A DNA stretch of 64,000 nt from Haemonchus contortus. Lineage: Eukaryota > Nematoda > Chromadorea > Rhabditida > Trichostrongylidae. Both the position numbers and the translations under genes were made by a program. Positions within the stretch are counted from its first letter, which is position 1; every line of letters starts with the position of its first letter. This document shows, piece after piece, positions 33,217 to 46,172 of this stretch. Below the pieces are notes generated by a model that searched no databases, was not told where the DNA came from, and saw only the letters and a program-made list of their open reading frames with translations. The stretch spans positions 5,721,374 through 5,785,373 of the forward strand of contig LS997567.1 in the NCBI GenBank assembly GCA_000469685.2, in the 5' to 3' direction.

Positions 33217-33474
33217 GGGAGACGGGCGTTAGGAACGATTTTGGGTAATCGATTTGCCGCACGCGGCTGTCGCGGACCACTCATTCGCCGTTATTACAGC
33301 TTTAGCGTTCTTCATACAGCTCAATCCATATGCGATCATTATTTTATGCATAATTCTACTATTAGTATTTTTGTTCTTGTATTTCTTACCTACTGCTGCA
33401 TCCTGCTACATTCCTTCGCACGCGACGCCCCCTTCACCGCGACGCGACCATTTCGTTCCTAACGCACTACACCC
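33217..33474 (+). mobile_element. MULE-type MITE, copy 6 (258 bp)
   Basis: Full-length copy with the family termini and a perfect 9-bp target duplication GGTCTCACC (33208-33216 and 33475-33483). It is very close to copies 1 and 4, so mobilisation was probably recent. Confidence 0.93.
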
Positions 33475-33511
33475 GGTCTCACCCGAAGGCTTCCAATGAC
33501 GAAACATACAG

Positions 33512-33557
33512 TCCATAGTAATACCACTTGGTATATCCATAGTAATACCACTTGGTA
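33512..33557 (+). repeat. Two-copy direct repeat, 24-bp period
   Basis: TCCATAGTAATACCACTTGG plus TA occurs at 33512-33533 and 33536-33557. The unit contains the palindrome TACCACTTGGTA with two central mismatches. Confidence 0.8.
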
Positions 33558-34331
33558 AGGAAGGATGAAGCGCTCAGGGCTGATGGAACTTTCCGAATCT
33601 GTCACGATGTCTCTGGTTGACCCTAGCTCGGAGCTGTAAGAGTATTCCTACACTACAAAAGCTGTGTGGAGCAGTTAAAGTGAAATTCTTATCTTCTGTA
33701 GGACCTCAGCGTTGAAACACCTCTTCAGTTGACATTTAAGGCTCAGCCTCGGCGTCCAATTCACCGACCATGTATGTGATATTAGGGTGCTGCCTTCGAT
33801 GAAGGGTCCACAACGGATTCAGTAGGGTCATATCCTGGATTCCGCACCGTTGTAGAGACCTTGAAAGGAAGGAAACCGAAGCATTCTAGTTCCGCTTTTC
33901 TCCGCATAACTGATGGGTTGTTCCGGGAGTACATGAGGAAAATTTCGGAATACTACTCCAGTTGTTTTTTTTGGATGTTCTAGTACTTTCCATGAATTTG
34001 CTCAAAAAGGGCACTGCCCTCTTGAGCGCGTACAACGTATCCAGGTCCCCCTTACTTGCTTGTATGAGGCCAAAGTGACCAAACTGTCTCATCACATATC
34101 CGACACGTACATATACGTTTGAATCCGGTCAATTCTCAGTGGCCACCCAAGATGAGACGTATACCCCCGTACGTGGTTTCGAACGCTGATTTCAAATCTG
34201 TGATCCAAATCTGCTAAACGATTCTGTGAACAAATTTACGGGACCGATGTCTCCCTGTGTTATACCACTGCATTAAAGGCACAAGCAGGGTTTTTGTGTG
34301 ATGGAACATGCCAGAAATTTATTGACATCAC

Positions 34332-35770
34332 TTAGGTCTCTACAGCCTGTATCACCTTCATAATACGGTACCTCTGGTTTTCCACAAAGACGGGTAAATT
34401 GCCTTTACTTGTTGCCCACGATAAGGCTATCTCACTGTCGCTTAGGATATTGATGTGTGAAACGGGCTCTTTGCTCGCTGCGACAATTGTCTTTCCAAGA
34501 CGCGCGGCCGTGAGTATGGCCAACAGCTCAAGCTTCGGTATGGTCTGCTTGATTTTTTTCGGTGTGAGCCTGGTCTCTCCACTCGTTAGCGGAGATACCT
34601 TCAAGGTATGTTCGTTTCGGAAATAGGCGCACACTGCTAAGGCTTGAATGCTGGCGTCTGAGAATACCCAGAGCAAGAAAGAGTCGATGTTATCTTCGAA
34701 AGGGAAGCGAGGGACTGATGAAGAAATGCTGTTCATTTTAGAACAGGTGTCGTTCCAGATATCGGCCAGGTCTTTCGAGACTGGCTCTTTCCACTTGATA
34801 GTGCGGCCGTATATCTCTCTCATTAAGTGTTTCAGGTGGATTGTTAGAGGTGCTGCTATTCCTAGCGGGTCATATATGGAATTCAGTTGACTGAGAACGT
34901 CTTTTTTCGTCAATTTTTTGTTGTCAGGGAATTTGAGCTCATGCGTGAATTCGTCCGATTCGGTATCATAGGTTACTCCCAGTAATTTTATGGTCCCGCT
35001 AGGGGCTCTGCCATATACAGGAATGGCACTATTGACTTCGTTGAAATTAGCTACGTACTCTATGAGGTTCATTCCGATTTCTGCAGGCAATGCTTTGCTT
35101 TCGTAGTACTTCTTGAGAGCTTCTGATGGAGTATTCGCCGAGAGGAGTATGTTGCCGACATAGAGATTTTCGTCGATCCCTTTGACTAGGTCGTTATTTT
35201 TGCTTTGCAAGAATGAGAAAAGGCACATATTCAGAATGCTGGGCGAGGGCTTCGCTCCGAAAGGGATTCTCTTGAATCGGTATTCTATGATGTTGTCTTG
35301 AGTAGGGGGCTTGCTAGCATCTTTGAGCCGAAGAAACCACAAAGGTCTTTATGACTTTCTTTCAGTCTTATTTGAGTGAAGGCTGCTCCGATATCACACA
35401 CTAATATGATCTTGCATGTTCTACTTGCTATGAGAATATCATGAATCTTATTCACGAGTGATTCTCCTCTGTAGGTGACGTCGTTGAGGGAGAGTTGTCC
35501 TTTGCGTTTCGAAGAAACGTCAAATACGACACGCAATGGCTTTGGCTTGTGAGGTCTCCACACGCCTGAGTGGGGCATATAGTACACCGCGACGGAGCCA
35601 GGAGCCTTACCTTCCACTCTTTCGAGGACGTGGTCGTCCGCATACTGTTTGAGTGTTTTGCTATACCACTCCTTTTGGGTAGTGCTTTTTTCTAGATGAG
35701 TGTAAAGATTCATCAACCGCTTCAAGGCTGTACTGTAGTTGTCTGCCAGATTTTGCGCAGTGCTTTTCAA
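34332..35770 (-). pseudogene. BEL/Pao reverse transcriptase / RNase H remnant
   Basis: Two overlapping frames (35770-35285 and 35342-34332). Motifs: PLRVVFDVSSKRKGQLSLND, VCDIGAAFTQIRLKE (first catalytic Asp region), KRIPFGAKPSPSILN, NLYVGNILLSA at the site where Pao enzymes read YVDN, then KLLGVTYDTESDEFTHELK and the RNase H-like LAVCAYFRNE...KLELLAILTAARLG. The YVGN change removes a metal-binding Asp, so it is inactive apart from its frameshift. Confidence 0.85.
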
Positions 35771-35889
35771 GGGGAATGGAGCTGTGACGTATCCATTCTC
35801 GAATGAAACTTGGTCGGAGTATTTTTGTAGTATTCGAGAAAGTCGTTATTCCCTGTGCATTCATCGGAGGTGATTCCCAGACCCTCAAG

Positions 35890-38091
35890 TTAGAAAAGTT
35901 TACTGAGTAGTTCTCTTTCCGTCCCTTCGATTGCTGTCATATTGTAGGAAAGGGAAGGGGTTGGGAGAGTGCCACCGCTTGTATCAGTTGATCCACGTCC
36001 ATACAGTGTAGGGCCGAAAATTTTGTTAGCTATTCGCAAGCCTGAAGGAGTCGTGAGGTGCTCCCCGCTGTCGAGGACGAAATTGTAGGAGTGATGTAGG
36101 CCTACCAAGATGTTGGGTATGTGGTGCTCCCCTCGTACATTTGTATTACATACGAGGTTCCGTTCTTCGAGAAACTGTTGATCGACGGGGCCTATTTTGA
36201 CCCCAGGGAAACCATTTGTCAATATAGGTTTTGTCTGTATCAATATTTCCAGATCTCTTCCGTAGGCCGTGCCGATCTTCACGTGCACGATGTTATTTGG
36301 AATGTCTCAGTAGTTCCTCCTATACCACATAATGCATGTCTCTGTTTTCAGTGTAGGCAGCTTTAAGCGACATGCGAGATCTTCCTGAATTATCGTCTTC
36401 TGAGCGCCAATGTCAAAGAAGAAAATGACTTTCTCAAAGCTCTGCGTGCCGTGGTTCCAGATGGATCCCTCGGCTGTCACCAGAGCTATTTGCTCATTTT
36501 TCGGCGACAAGGCGCTGCAGTTTATGTAGGTGGGATGTTCGGTTGTTTCTTCGTCATACCGGAGTTGGTCACCTTCAGCAACGTCATCTGGATATGTCTT
36601 CCCGTCACACTCAATGTGCATGTTGGCAGTGTGCTTTTGGCGTGGTTGTGGATCCGTGTTGGAATACAGCTTACCTGGGGTAGTGCTTATTCGCTTGGCG
36701 AAAACTCTTTGGCCGCGCTGTTCTGCTTCGCTGACCGAAGGTGTGTTGTGCTCTGAGTTACCATGCTCGGCTGCGTTTTCGGTCGTGAAACACAGCTTGA
36801 TATGATGCATCCTTCCACACAGACGGCAATTATTTCTTGAGCACTGTGCACTTGTGTGTTTTGGCGAGTAGCATTTCCAGCAGAGGCGGTTTAGAGCCAC
36901 AATGTCTCTTTTCTTGCTTACGGGCAGACTGGATTGGCATTGCCATGTGAGATGGCTACTAGTTTCGCAGATTGCGCAGAACTGTGTTGTGCGAGTCGCA
37001 CTCTCTCGGTTTGCTTGATCATAGGGTCGGAGTCTTGACTGCACGTACGCCTTGGCGGATATCTCGCCGCTGATGAAGTCCAAAATGGAATCCACTGTGA
37101 GATCATCGTGTTCTCGCATTTTGAGTAGTACCGGCTCTACAATGTCTTCGGATAATTTGTTTAGTATCGCCTCTGTCCATAAAGCGTCTTTGCAAACTCG
37201 TATATTTTGTCCTGTAGAGAACATCTGATTTAAAAGCATGCATATGTCGTCAAACACCTTCTCACAGCTTTCCGCTGTTCTGGAGGCTCGTGGCAACTCA
37301 TTCAGTTGTTGTACTACGCGGGCCCTGTTGGCGGGCTTATTGCCATATTTCTTGTGTAGCGTTTTGGTCATCCACTTGTAGTTCTGAGGGATGAACATAT
37401 ACCTCGAATTGACTTGTCCGATTTGCCTTGGAGGTTTTCTTTTAGCAAGAGCATTTTTCCGGTTGTGCTAAGTGTCGGGTTGTTGTGTACGAGTTGTTCA
37501 TAGGCAGCCCAGAACTCTGGGAACTCTTCTTCCTTCCCAGTAAAGACTGACACACTTACTCTAAGTGGTGCGATTGAGGGAGCAGTGAAAGGAGGCTGTC
37601 TGGATGCTTCGTTTTCGCTATCCCAACCTGGAGGCCCTTCGTGGATGTCATTCGTGGGCCGCGCCGTATGTGGTCCTGTTTTTCCCTAGATGCCTAGTTT
37701 ACGCTCCAGCCTTTTTCCGTTGCTGATGGCCTCACTTAGGCGTGTTCCCAACATGAAGTGAAGATCGGTGGCTTCTTTAATTGCGTCATTGAAGTGAGAC
37801 TCTTTCTCTATCTTCTCTATGTCTTGAAGAAGGATCTTTTTTCTTCCATGCTCTTGGTGCTGTCATAGCTTTCTTTCATTGCTCGACTAGCGCTTGCAAG
37901 CTCGTTTTTGCAGCGTCAATTTGTGACATACTCCCTTTTATCAAGTCTATTGCTTGCAATGTTTACCGTATCTCGTCCGAGTTGCCTGAGTAAGTCTGCT
38001 CAGCTGTGTATATCTGGAAGTTCGCAATGAGCGACTTCAGCGTCAGAACGTTGTGCAGTATTGGTTTACCGTAGATGATGGACTGCATTGT
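35890..38091 (-). pseudogene. BEL/Pao gag and aspartic-protease remnant
   Basis: Frames 37553-37368, 37398-36307 and 36288-35890 chain together. VFTGKEEEFPEFWAAYEQLV and KKYGNKPANRARVVQQLNEL are typical of DUF1759 gag. CWKCYSPKHTSAQC and CRLCGRMHHIKLC are zinc knuckles. FFFDIGAQKTIIQEDLACRL is the protease flap start, with DIG in place of the usual DTG/DSG. A degraded N-terminal gag segment with several stops runs from an ATG near 38091. Confidence 0.8.
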
Positions 38092-38154
38092 ACTAGTGCC
38101 TTACGCCTGTACTTCTATGGACGTAGACTGTGCACCACTGTTAGTGCCGAATCT

Positions 38155-38290
38155 CTGCTGTATCCTACCACTGCGAGTTGGTTATGTTCACCTCTGAGGG
38201 TGCTGAACCTCTGAGGGTTCCTTGTCTTTACCTCTGGGGGTAGTGAACCACTGCGGGTTGCTCGTCTTCACCTCTGCGAGTGTCGATCCG
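38155..38290. repeat. Short degenerate minisatellite in the BEL/Pao leader
   Basis: Units of the type CCTCTGAGGGTGCTGAA and CACTGCGGGTTGCTCGTCTT alternate, with about 18-40-bp spacing, next to the presumed 5' LTR boundary. Confidence 0.6.
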
Positions 38291-38925
38291 ATCTTGTCCG
38301 TTCTTGATTCTAAACTTACCTTGTTTTGGCCGATGCACCAAAATTGTGTCGATCGTTCAGTGGCATCCGTTTATTGAGCGAAGAGTATGCTACAATATTT
38401 CCGAGCACTGATATACGTAGATAAACATTACAGATGTTCACAGATGGTCAACTAAGAACAGCACATGTGACGGGATAAGAACTAGAGCAATGTTACCGAA
38501 TAAGTGTATGATGATACAATAAGCGGATAATAAGAGATGGGGAATAGAGAAGTCGTGGTTGACCACGACAGCACAGGCTTCATATTTCATGGTTGACAGA
38601 GCTCAAGGGGAACACGAGCAATGGAATTAGGTTCAGATTGATGACAAGAAAATAAATGTAATGCGCCTCTGCTGAGAAATGACCGACATTCATGCCGGAG
38701 TTAGTTTTCCGAAAATTTTAGAGCTGTAGCGGTCCTCACTTCGCTGACCCTTCTGTGCTCTTTTTTAACTTATTGTTAATAGCGAAAAACGTTAGAAGGG
38801 ACTGGGTAAGAAAAAAGCCGCGTGCAAACCAAGCTCAGGTGCCTTGTGTAATATTTGGGTACGGTCAAATCGTTGCGCCGCTGACTCCTAGATAGGAAGC
38901 GCGGCTGGATCGTGGCTGTGGGAAG

Positions 38926-39299
38926 TCACGATGCCATGATTTCAAGCAAGACGACAAAGCAGCTTCCTTGCTTCTTGGCTTTTAACTGCGTCAGAGTCAA
39001 AGGGGCTATGACTGGACCTCCTAAATAAAGGAACAACTTTTGGAAATTTGTTGAAACGAATCCTACGCCATCTTTACTATTTCGCATGCACTTAAGAATC
39101 TAAGGCAAGGAACGAATATGCAGAGCCACCAATAAAAATGGTCACCAAGAAGTATCTCAGAGCGAATCGTCGCGAAATTACAGCCTTCATCTCCACATTC
39201 CTTTAGAAGGAGGGATTCCTTCACTGAGGGTGACGGAACAGCGCCTGCGATGATATGGGCACACGCTGTGGTTATGAGAACACAGAATAATTTCAACAT
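38926..39299 (-). CDS. Candidate small secreted protein, two exons (82 aa)
   Basis: On the - strand an ATG at 39299 opens MLKLFCVLITTACAHIIAGA, a textbook signal peptide, followed by VPSPSVKESLLLKECGDEGC. A donor (G|GTGACC) at 39146 and an acceptor (TTTATTTAG) before 39020 join in matching phase to GGPVIAPLTLTQLKAKKQGS, CFVVLLEIMAS and a stop at 38926. Mature length would be about 62 residues with three cysteines. No family recognised. Support is only the signal peptide, phase match and GT-AG borders; the ATG is not preceded by a strong TTTCAG acceptor. It may be chance. Confidence 0.3.
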
Positions 39300-39689
39300 T
39301 GGACTTTGAAGTACAGGGAAAGCCAACACTAGGAGTCTCAATGAAAAAATAAAGGGGTATGAACCAGTAATAAAGAAAATCCCATCGAAACCAAGGAGAC
39401 GGCAGCAGGTACGAAATAGGAAGCGAGCAAGGAAAAGAGGCGACTTACGAGACCAGTTATGCACGTACGCCCCCGGAGGTCCCGGAATCGCGGGGTTGAA
39501 GGAAGAACAACGATTTTCCTCTGGCCATAGTTCCTGTGAAGGTGAATGTTTACAATTTGCTTGGAAATTCCCCGCGCTCCTCCTAGAACATACAGGATTC
39601 ACTCACTCCAAAAAGTATTTGACAGGCAATAAATACTGTTATAGAGCCTATTGGAAGCGATGATAGGCGAAGTTGTAAAATTCCCACTT

Positions 39690-40645
39690 GAAAACTGTAG
39701 GAGACACGTCAAACCAAATAAAAAGGGGATAGAAAACATGATTTTCAAAATCTTCACATTTTTTCCAAACCAAACCCCATAAGGGGCGGGGTTTGTGTGA
39801 AAAATCATAACTCCTGTCCCCGTGGACCAAGGGCGTTCAAATTTGATGGGTGTACAGGCGGTAGGATAGAAAAACTTATGGTGGGTGGCAGAACCGAATT
39901 CCGCCCACGAGGGGCGGGGTTTGGGCAAAAATTTCTAACTCCTGTCCCCATGGACCAAGGGCGTTCAAAGTAGTGGTGAGTCCGATCTGGGCGAGGGGAG
40001 GATTAGATTTGGTAACGTTGAAATGAGGAGCGAGCAGAGCCTTTTACTTCGCGAAACGATATTCGCTTGATCCCCATGATATGCTACTTCAAAAACAGTT
40101 TTCTCATCTTATTTACCAGTCGTGTCGCCCGGTTAACGCCTGACTTTCTTCCTTATGATAGAGTTGTGATAATCGGCAAACCACTCACTCCTTCTTTGGA
40201 GCGAATGATGCTTTTCGAAACACGGAACCTGAGGGCTTACAGGGCATGCAAGTGGTGCTCAGTATGTGCAGACGCTTACGCCCATAATCAGAAGTCTCGA
40301 TCTGTTGCTGTCCATCTTGAAAATAATGACCCATTGGAGGCTCAACTTCTCCGAACTGAATATTTTCGCTTGCGCCTTGCCCCTCGTGGGTGGGGTGTAG
40401 CCTTGTAACCTACTATCAGTGGCCTCCTGCACCCCACCAAATTTTAGCGCTCCATGACCAATTTGACATTTTTCGAACAAACCCCGCCCCATGTAGGCGA
40501 AATCTAGTCCTGATAGCTTTCATTAGTGTTCCCAATTCGCCTCCTGTACCTCCGCCAAATTCCAGCTCTCTAGGTCCAACCTGACGTTTCTTTAGCAACC
40601 CCCGCCCCCTCTTGGCAAAGTCTAGCCCTACAGACTATCATCGGT
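39690..40645. repeat. GC-box direct-repeat pairs in opposite orientation
   Basis: Left pair: AGGGGCGGGGTTTG...AACTCCTGTCCC...GACCAAGGGCGTTCAAA at about 39774-39842 and again at 39902-39968. Right pair: CCTCCTG..CC..CCACCAAATTT...CCCCGCCCC at about 40423-40540 and 40541-40645, carrying the CAAACCCCGCCCC motif inverted. A repeat-derived structure; several short open frames over it are by-products. Confidence 0.55.
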
Positions 40646-43600
40646 GCCCCTTAGCGAGTCCTATTAGGTAGCACATATTCATGCGTTACAAAAGTCACTT
40701 AATGCTCGCTTCCCACCGCAAAGGGTTGCAACCAAAAGCGTCACATTATGTTGTGAACCGTATATCTCGCGGGTTTGCTTTTCACGGACGACATACGGAA
40801 ATACTGGAATCTTCTGGGGTGTTAGCAAAGGAAAAAAGTGTCTCTTGCTTACACATCGTGAGACATGGCTCTCCAGTATAGGTTATTGGGAGCAGTTGTT
40901 CTAAAGAAAGTGATTAGAGTAGAGTAACTTTATGAGCAAGTGACCAAATCTTGCTGTATAATTGTATTCCACACGTTGCAGTAGGATAAAAGCGAACCAT
41001 CCCGTCATAGACATCTAAAAAGCCACTCTTTCACATTTGTGTGGACACCTGGTCATCCTAGACTGAGCAGAACCTTGTTCTGGACCTCATCGGAGCGAAG
41101 GAGCTCCTTCGGCTTGAGCTCACAACTGCACATCAAGTGACGTGATGCATTTTCCACTTATCTTCTATTCGTATATGATTTTTCTAACCTATTCGAAGTA
41201 GCTCTTCAAGAAACTCCGTGTAGGATTGGATTGCAAGACTACTTCAAAAGTAGTCTTATATTCCAGGATCCCTATCGATTTGCTCGTTTTTTACGACCCA
41301 TACATTTTTCCGCGTCAAAACCCTCTCGTTCGAGGGAGGGAAAGTTTTTGGTCAACCATTCGTCGGGAAATTGCGGAATCCATCGTTTTCATACAAAATA
41401 TGAACACCTAATGGACTTGGTCGAAACTTCAAAATTAACTGTTCGCTGAGTTTTTAACACCGGCCAGCGCAGTTGTGAAGAATGTTAAAGAGAACAGAGT
41501 GATGAATTTACTGACTCATCCACAAGCTCAAAATACATAACAACGTGCGATTGATAAAGAAAATAACGAAATGTGTAACAGGGCCAAGTTTTGTGATGTG
41601 TTTCACTAGTTAACGGCTCAGCTCACGATAGTTTTGAGGTACCCTTTTCCAGTCGAGAAGTATTGGTTGGGAATAGTGCATAGGTGGTGAAGGAAGCAAG
41701 AAAAATCGCCGGTTTTAAAAAAATAAGACTCCTCAAGATTAGCGAATATCTAGGTTGTACGAGATCACCATGACGGAAATTACAGGGAAAGGGTATTTGG
41801 ACGAGATTACAGTTGCTGCAATTGCGCTAAGAGTTAATTACATCGAGTCAAAACTGTTCAGGATTGTCTCTCTGGCGGTGTGGGTCATGGCCAGTTGTTT
41901 GAACTTCCTACTTGGGGTTTCTTGTGAATGGTGCAGCCTCCAGAAGCCGTCTGCGCGTGCACACGGGACAAGGTTTGAACCTTTATAACGCCATATCTTA
42001 CGACCTGGCAGCGCCACATATGGTGCAAATACGGTATGGGAGGGGCCACGGACTTATCTTAGGAGATACCTCATAAGCCATTTTTATCGTGAACTGTGCC
42101 TTTAAGTCGGACACTCCGAATACCCAACCAAAGAATTCCTATCCCACTAGTGAATCTCTTGATCTCTGTTGGCTTCTAGTCGAGCTGCACAGAAAACTGA
42201 CCTGTCTGATGAGCTCCTAAATATTACGGTGTGGGTGGATATTCCAGCAGATACAACCATCTGACAAGAAAAAAAAATCCCGCTCCTTAACATTATATGA
42301 GGTGAAATAAAGGTGAACAGAGCAGGAGAGGGACGGAATCGCCTGTAGTTTGATGACAACGGGTGCTACTAGTACAAATTCTCAAACAGCGCGAACTCGA
42401 TACACCCCACTGTTTAAGTAGTCTATTTCCAAGCCGCTCGACAACCCATTAACTGGCCCGAGCCTCACCCAAGGGGAGCCCCAATGCAGCACAACCTTAA
42501 GATATTCAAAAATGTGGCAACACTGAAAAGACAGATTAAATGCTGGGTCGCGTGCCTAAAAAAGTAGGCACGACATGAGGGTGCATTAGGCACTTCGATC
42601 TTTGTAGATTCCCTTGCACAGGGAACTCATCGTTCTGGCCTCTCTGATAGTACAAACCTCTGGAGGAACCGGCTGTCACCCCTACCTCTACTCTAGCTGT
42701 CATAGCTACGTTCGGGCCAAAAGTGAGGAGCTCTCTTTTCCGAAATCCCAAGTGACAACTAGCCAAGTAACCGAACCATTTATTTTCAACATGTGTTACC
42801 AAAGTAAGATTTTTAACGTGACAAGAAGTGTTTGTGGTTTTGTTACGTACAGTACAACGCGCACCACGCGAGATTTGAAAAGCAGGAGACTAAAAAACAT
42901 AATGTTCTTCAGAATCATGGTGGAACAAATGATTGACGACTCCGGATGACTTTGAAACTCACTACTTCCTAGAAGGTTTGCAACCATACTATAGAGTTGC
43001 AGCGTACGCGGAAAGCAGTACACACCACCACCATTTGTTAGGGCTCTGCACCGAAGCACGGCTTGCCCATCTGACCTTATCGGGACCACCGAACTCAGCC
43101 CCCAATGAGCTGACGCTGGGAAAACGCATCACAACCATCAGAGCCACATGTTTATCTATCAACTTCGAAACTATGCTGGACGGCATCATCCTGAAAAGCT
43201 AGCACCTCTCTACGAATTTCAGATTAGCGTCCTTCTAACATGGCCTTGAGAAGGACCTTATGTCCCACTCTCGAGGTATCACTACCAGGTTCTCATGCAC
43301 GGCATGATAGGCAAAAGAACGCAAGCAAGAGTGTCATAAAACCGCAAAGAGATTTCTATGTTAAGTGTGCTTCGTATATTTCACGGGTTTCTAATCAAGA
43401 ACAGCGTTGACAATGCTGATGGACATTCTAAGGGAGAATTCGTTAAGCCCGTAAGCAAGGACAGGGATTCTTATAAATGTGATATGGGAGGGGTTTTAAA
43501 TATAGTAAAATAAAAAACCCAGTTTGTATGAATAGAGCTTCTGAAGAGTTAATAGTAACAATAAACAAGCTTAAACACTGGTTTTTTTTCGCTTTTTACT

Positions 43601-45260
43601 TCTAAGATCAGAATGTAACCATGCCATTCCTCCCGTGGACGTCTTAAAAATCATGTTTTCACAATTATGAATACAGGTATATTTCCAGTGGTCCATGCTT
43701 GAACAAGGCATCTTTTCGGCACGGGAACGGCCTCTTCGGTTTGAGCTTATGAGTGCGCCTTAGCAGCACATGACGCATAATTCAAAACTTTTTTCTCCAT
43801 ATGGATAGCTTCTTCTGTGTGAAAGATCGAGTTGATAATACAAAAAGATCAAAGTTTGCTTTTTCAGAACCTTTGCAGTTCCTTTGCACAAAAACGTTTC
43901 CATCCCACGACTGTTAGTGCTTTTCAAAAAATACCTTACTTCATCAGAAAATGCTTTTCTTGTACTATGTTTTATCGGTTGTGGAAGCAGTTCGATCAGT
44001 TGGCCTGTCGTACTCTTGGCTTCGAAGTGTTACACATTCCCAGCTACAGAAGTCCGGCCCGATTTCCGTGTTCAATTTCTATTTCCGTCCGTGAGCTTCT
44101 CAACGATGAGATAAAATCATTGATTGAAAATGATGTTCTTCTTCTACTCAAACAAAACCTATGTTACTTGTTTGAGCTGGCAAAGCATAGTTGTGACATC
44201 ATGCAGGAGCAGCGCAGTTTGGGGCTTTTCGCTTGGATCCAATCCCTGGCTCTCAATTAATCTTAACATGGCTCCACTGCACCAACACTGTTGGCGAAGA
44301 AAACGTGAAGTCCGCATGAATCTCGAAAAGCCTTTTTTGGATCTATCTTTCCTAAGGATATACGAGGTGGTGACGACGAAATTGGTGTTTGGACGAGATT
44401 TCATGTAGAGCGCAGCATATATTTTAGCTGTTCGCTGCATTAGCGAAAAAGTGCTCCATTTAGAATGACATCAGCCTTTACAGGGTCGCTAAACACGTCC
44501 TTTCTTGGGAGTGTTGAGCATGCGAAGGAACTACGATTCTACCGTCGACGGAAGTAGATCACGCAGCACACGTCGCGCGCGGCGCAGCTCACTGGGACCT
44601 CGAGATGGGCACGTTTCAGGGGCTATTCGGTTTGAATTATTCTCCCGCGTGCGGGCCATTGTTTACAATCGATGATGCGGCGGTTCTGCTCGTTCGCAGT
44701 AGGAAACCTTCTTCATCTTGCAGTCTTTCTGCCTCATTTTCTAATTTCTCCATTTTCTACGTGAAAAACTTAGCCGTCTTATTCTACGTCCACATTGCTT
44801 GTTCTATAAGCATATTTCATTCATTTTTTCCGGCACGGTTACCATTGCAATCAAATGCCCGCGCGCGGGAAAGTAGTTCAAAAGGAAGCATTGCGCAACC
44901 CTAGAGATGAAGATCTGATGCGCCGCTTGCGCGCGAGTTGCGCGGCATATGACGGTAGAATCGAAGCGCATCCAGCCGATTTGTGCTGTCCATCCTTTTC
45001 TTTGTCGATGGCACCTCATTTTTCGAGTTGTTTTTCCAAGTGATCGTTCTATGACTAGCCGTTCACTCTAGGCCATTTGTTGGCCTTGAATTCCACAAAG
45101 AGCTACTGATTGAAAAATTGTGGAACAGAAGAAGTGCTAGTTCTTAGCTACGAAAGAGGTCCCTGTCTGAGATAGGGGCGGGCCGTACAAGCAAATTTAA
45201 TGGTTATGAAGAGGTTGAAGAAAAACTTTTCAGCAACTTTCAAGATGATCAGGTTTCACA
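40646..45260. other. Long region without a recognised gene
   Basis: Frames up to 142 codons (43832-44260, +) and 111 codons (42614-42949, +) exist, but none has a recognisable motif or coherent exon partners. GC-rich spots with alternating CGCG at about 44565-44585 and 44855-44940 stand out from the AT-rich background. Confidence 0.3.
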
Positions 45261-46172
45261 TACAGGGTGTCCCAAAATTATTGGCGTCGATTTATAGCAG
45301 TACATTTGAAACTTCTCAGCTGTGAAAGACGATGGAACTTTTATGCACGCTAGCTAACACTTTATGCTACAACATGCTACAGTCGCATTTCGAAATATCC
45401 CCCATGAGCGCGGATAGAAGTCAAAGTTTGCTCTCGACTTCATCGCATGTGGCACGCAGGTATCCTTCTCCATTTCTTCCCAGCCGTTTTTCAACCTTTG
45501 CATCCTAGGACTCCGAACTGGGATTGCAAACTCGGTGGGTCCTCTTCTAATCAGGAACCCTTCGTGGGAGTCGAGCGATTCAAGTTCTGGAAAATAGGAT
45601 GACCGTTCCTCTTCACCAATGAAGTCGGGCAGTTGTCGTCGGCACTACTCGCGGGCAAGCTCGGCTCTGTGGGCTGGAGTAGCGTCCTGCTGGAAGGACT
45701 ATGAGATGTTTCAGAAAACGTAGTCGGATCAATGTTTTATTTACTTCCATTAGTACGCCGTTTGAGTACTGGTCTTGGTCAATTTCCACGCCTGCACCGA
45801 AGAAACCATGAGCGGCTACCCTTGCCAGTGATTTCCTCGAAAAACATGATTTTCTATTCTGATAGCAACCTTTTTGTGAGATATTACATGCTGAATGTTT
45901 CTTTCCGGAACGCGAACGTTCTGGTTGTTGAGGGATGGTTTTATCGTAAAAAATTTTTTGGCCAGAGAAAACGTCGAAGGGTTGCGTGTCGTCACTCAAC
46001 TTTCTGCATTTTTTGGCCCTGCAATGTCTGTTGAGATCGGAATTGAAGCATACGATAGGAATGGTAGTGAGGCTATTGCATGACATTCTACCACCGCGAT
46101 AACTCCTGTAAGCCGTGCCCGTTGAGTTCATTTTGATGGGTCAGCCAGGATCCCGACCGATTGGCAGAAAGA

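Larger units (their letters stand above)
34332..38345 (-). mobile_element. Decayed BEL/Pao LTR retrotransposon (integrase missing)
   Basis: Reading the - strand from right to left: a possible LTR/leader boundary near 38345; a leader with GC-rich minisatellite (38160-38290); a broken gag start (about 38091-37560); DUF1759-type gag with zinc knuckles (37553-36307); DUF1758-type aspartic protease (about 36400-35890); and Pao reverse transcriptase with the start of RNase H (35770-34332). Frames change at about 37390, 36300, 35880 and 35310. After ILSDSEIALSWATSKGNLPV the frame stops at 34332, and no integrase or downstream LTR is visible, so the 3' half is gone. Confidence 0.85.

Noticed and set aside
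36121..36805. + strand frames of 80-100 codons at 34.4-36.8 kb
   Set aside because: Antisense of the BEL/Pao gag-pol remnant.
43832..44260. 142-codon + strand frame
   Set aside because: No motif, no splice context, biased like surrounding DNA; length is compatible with chance.
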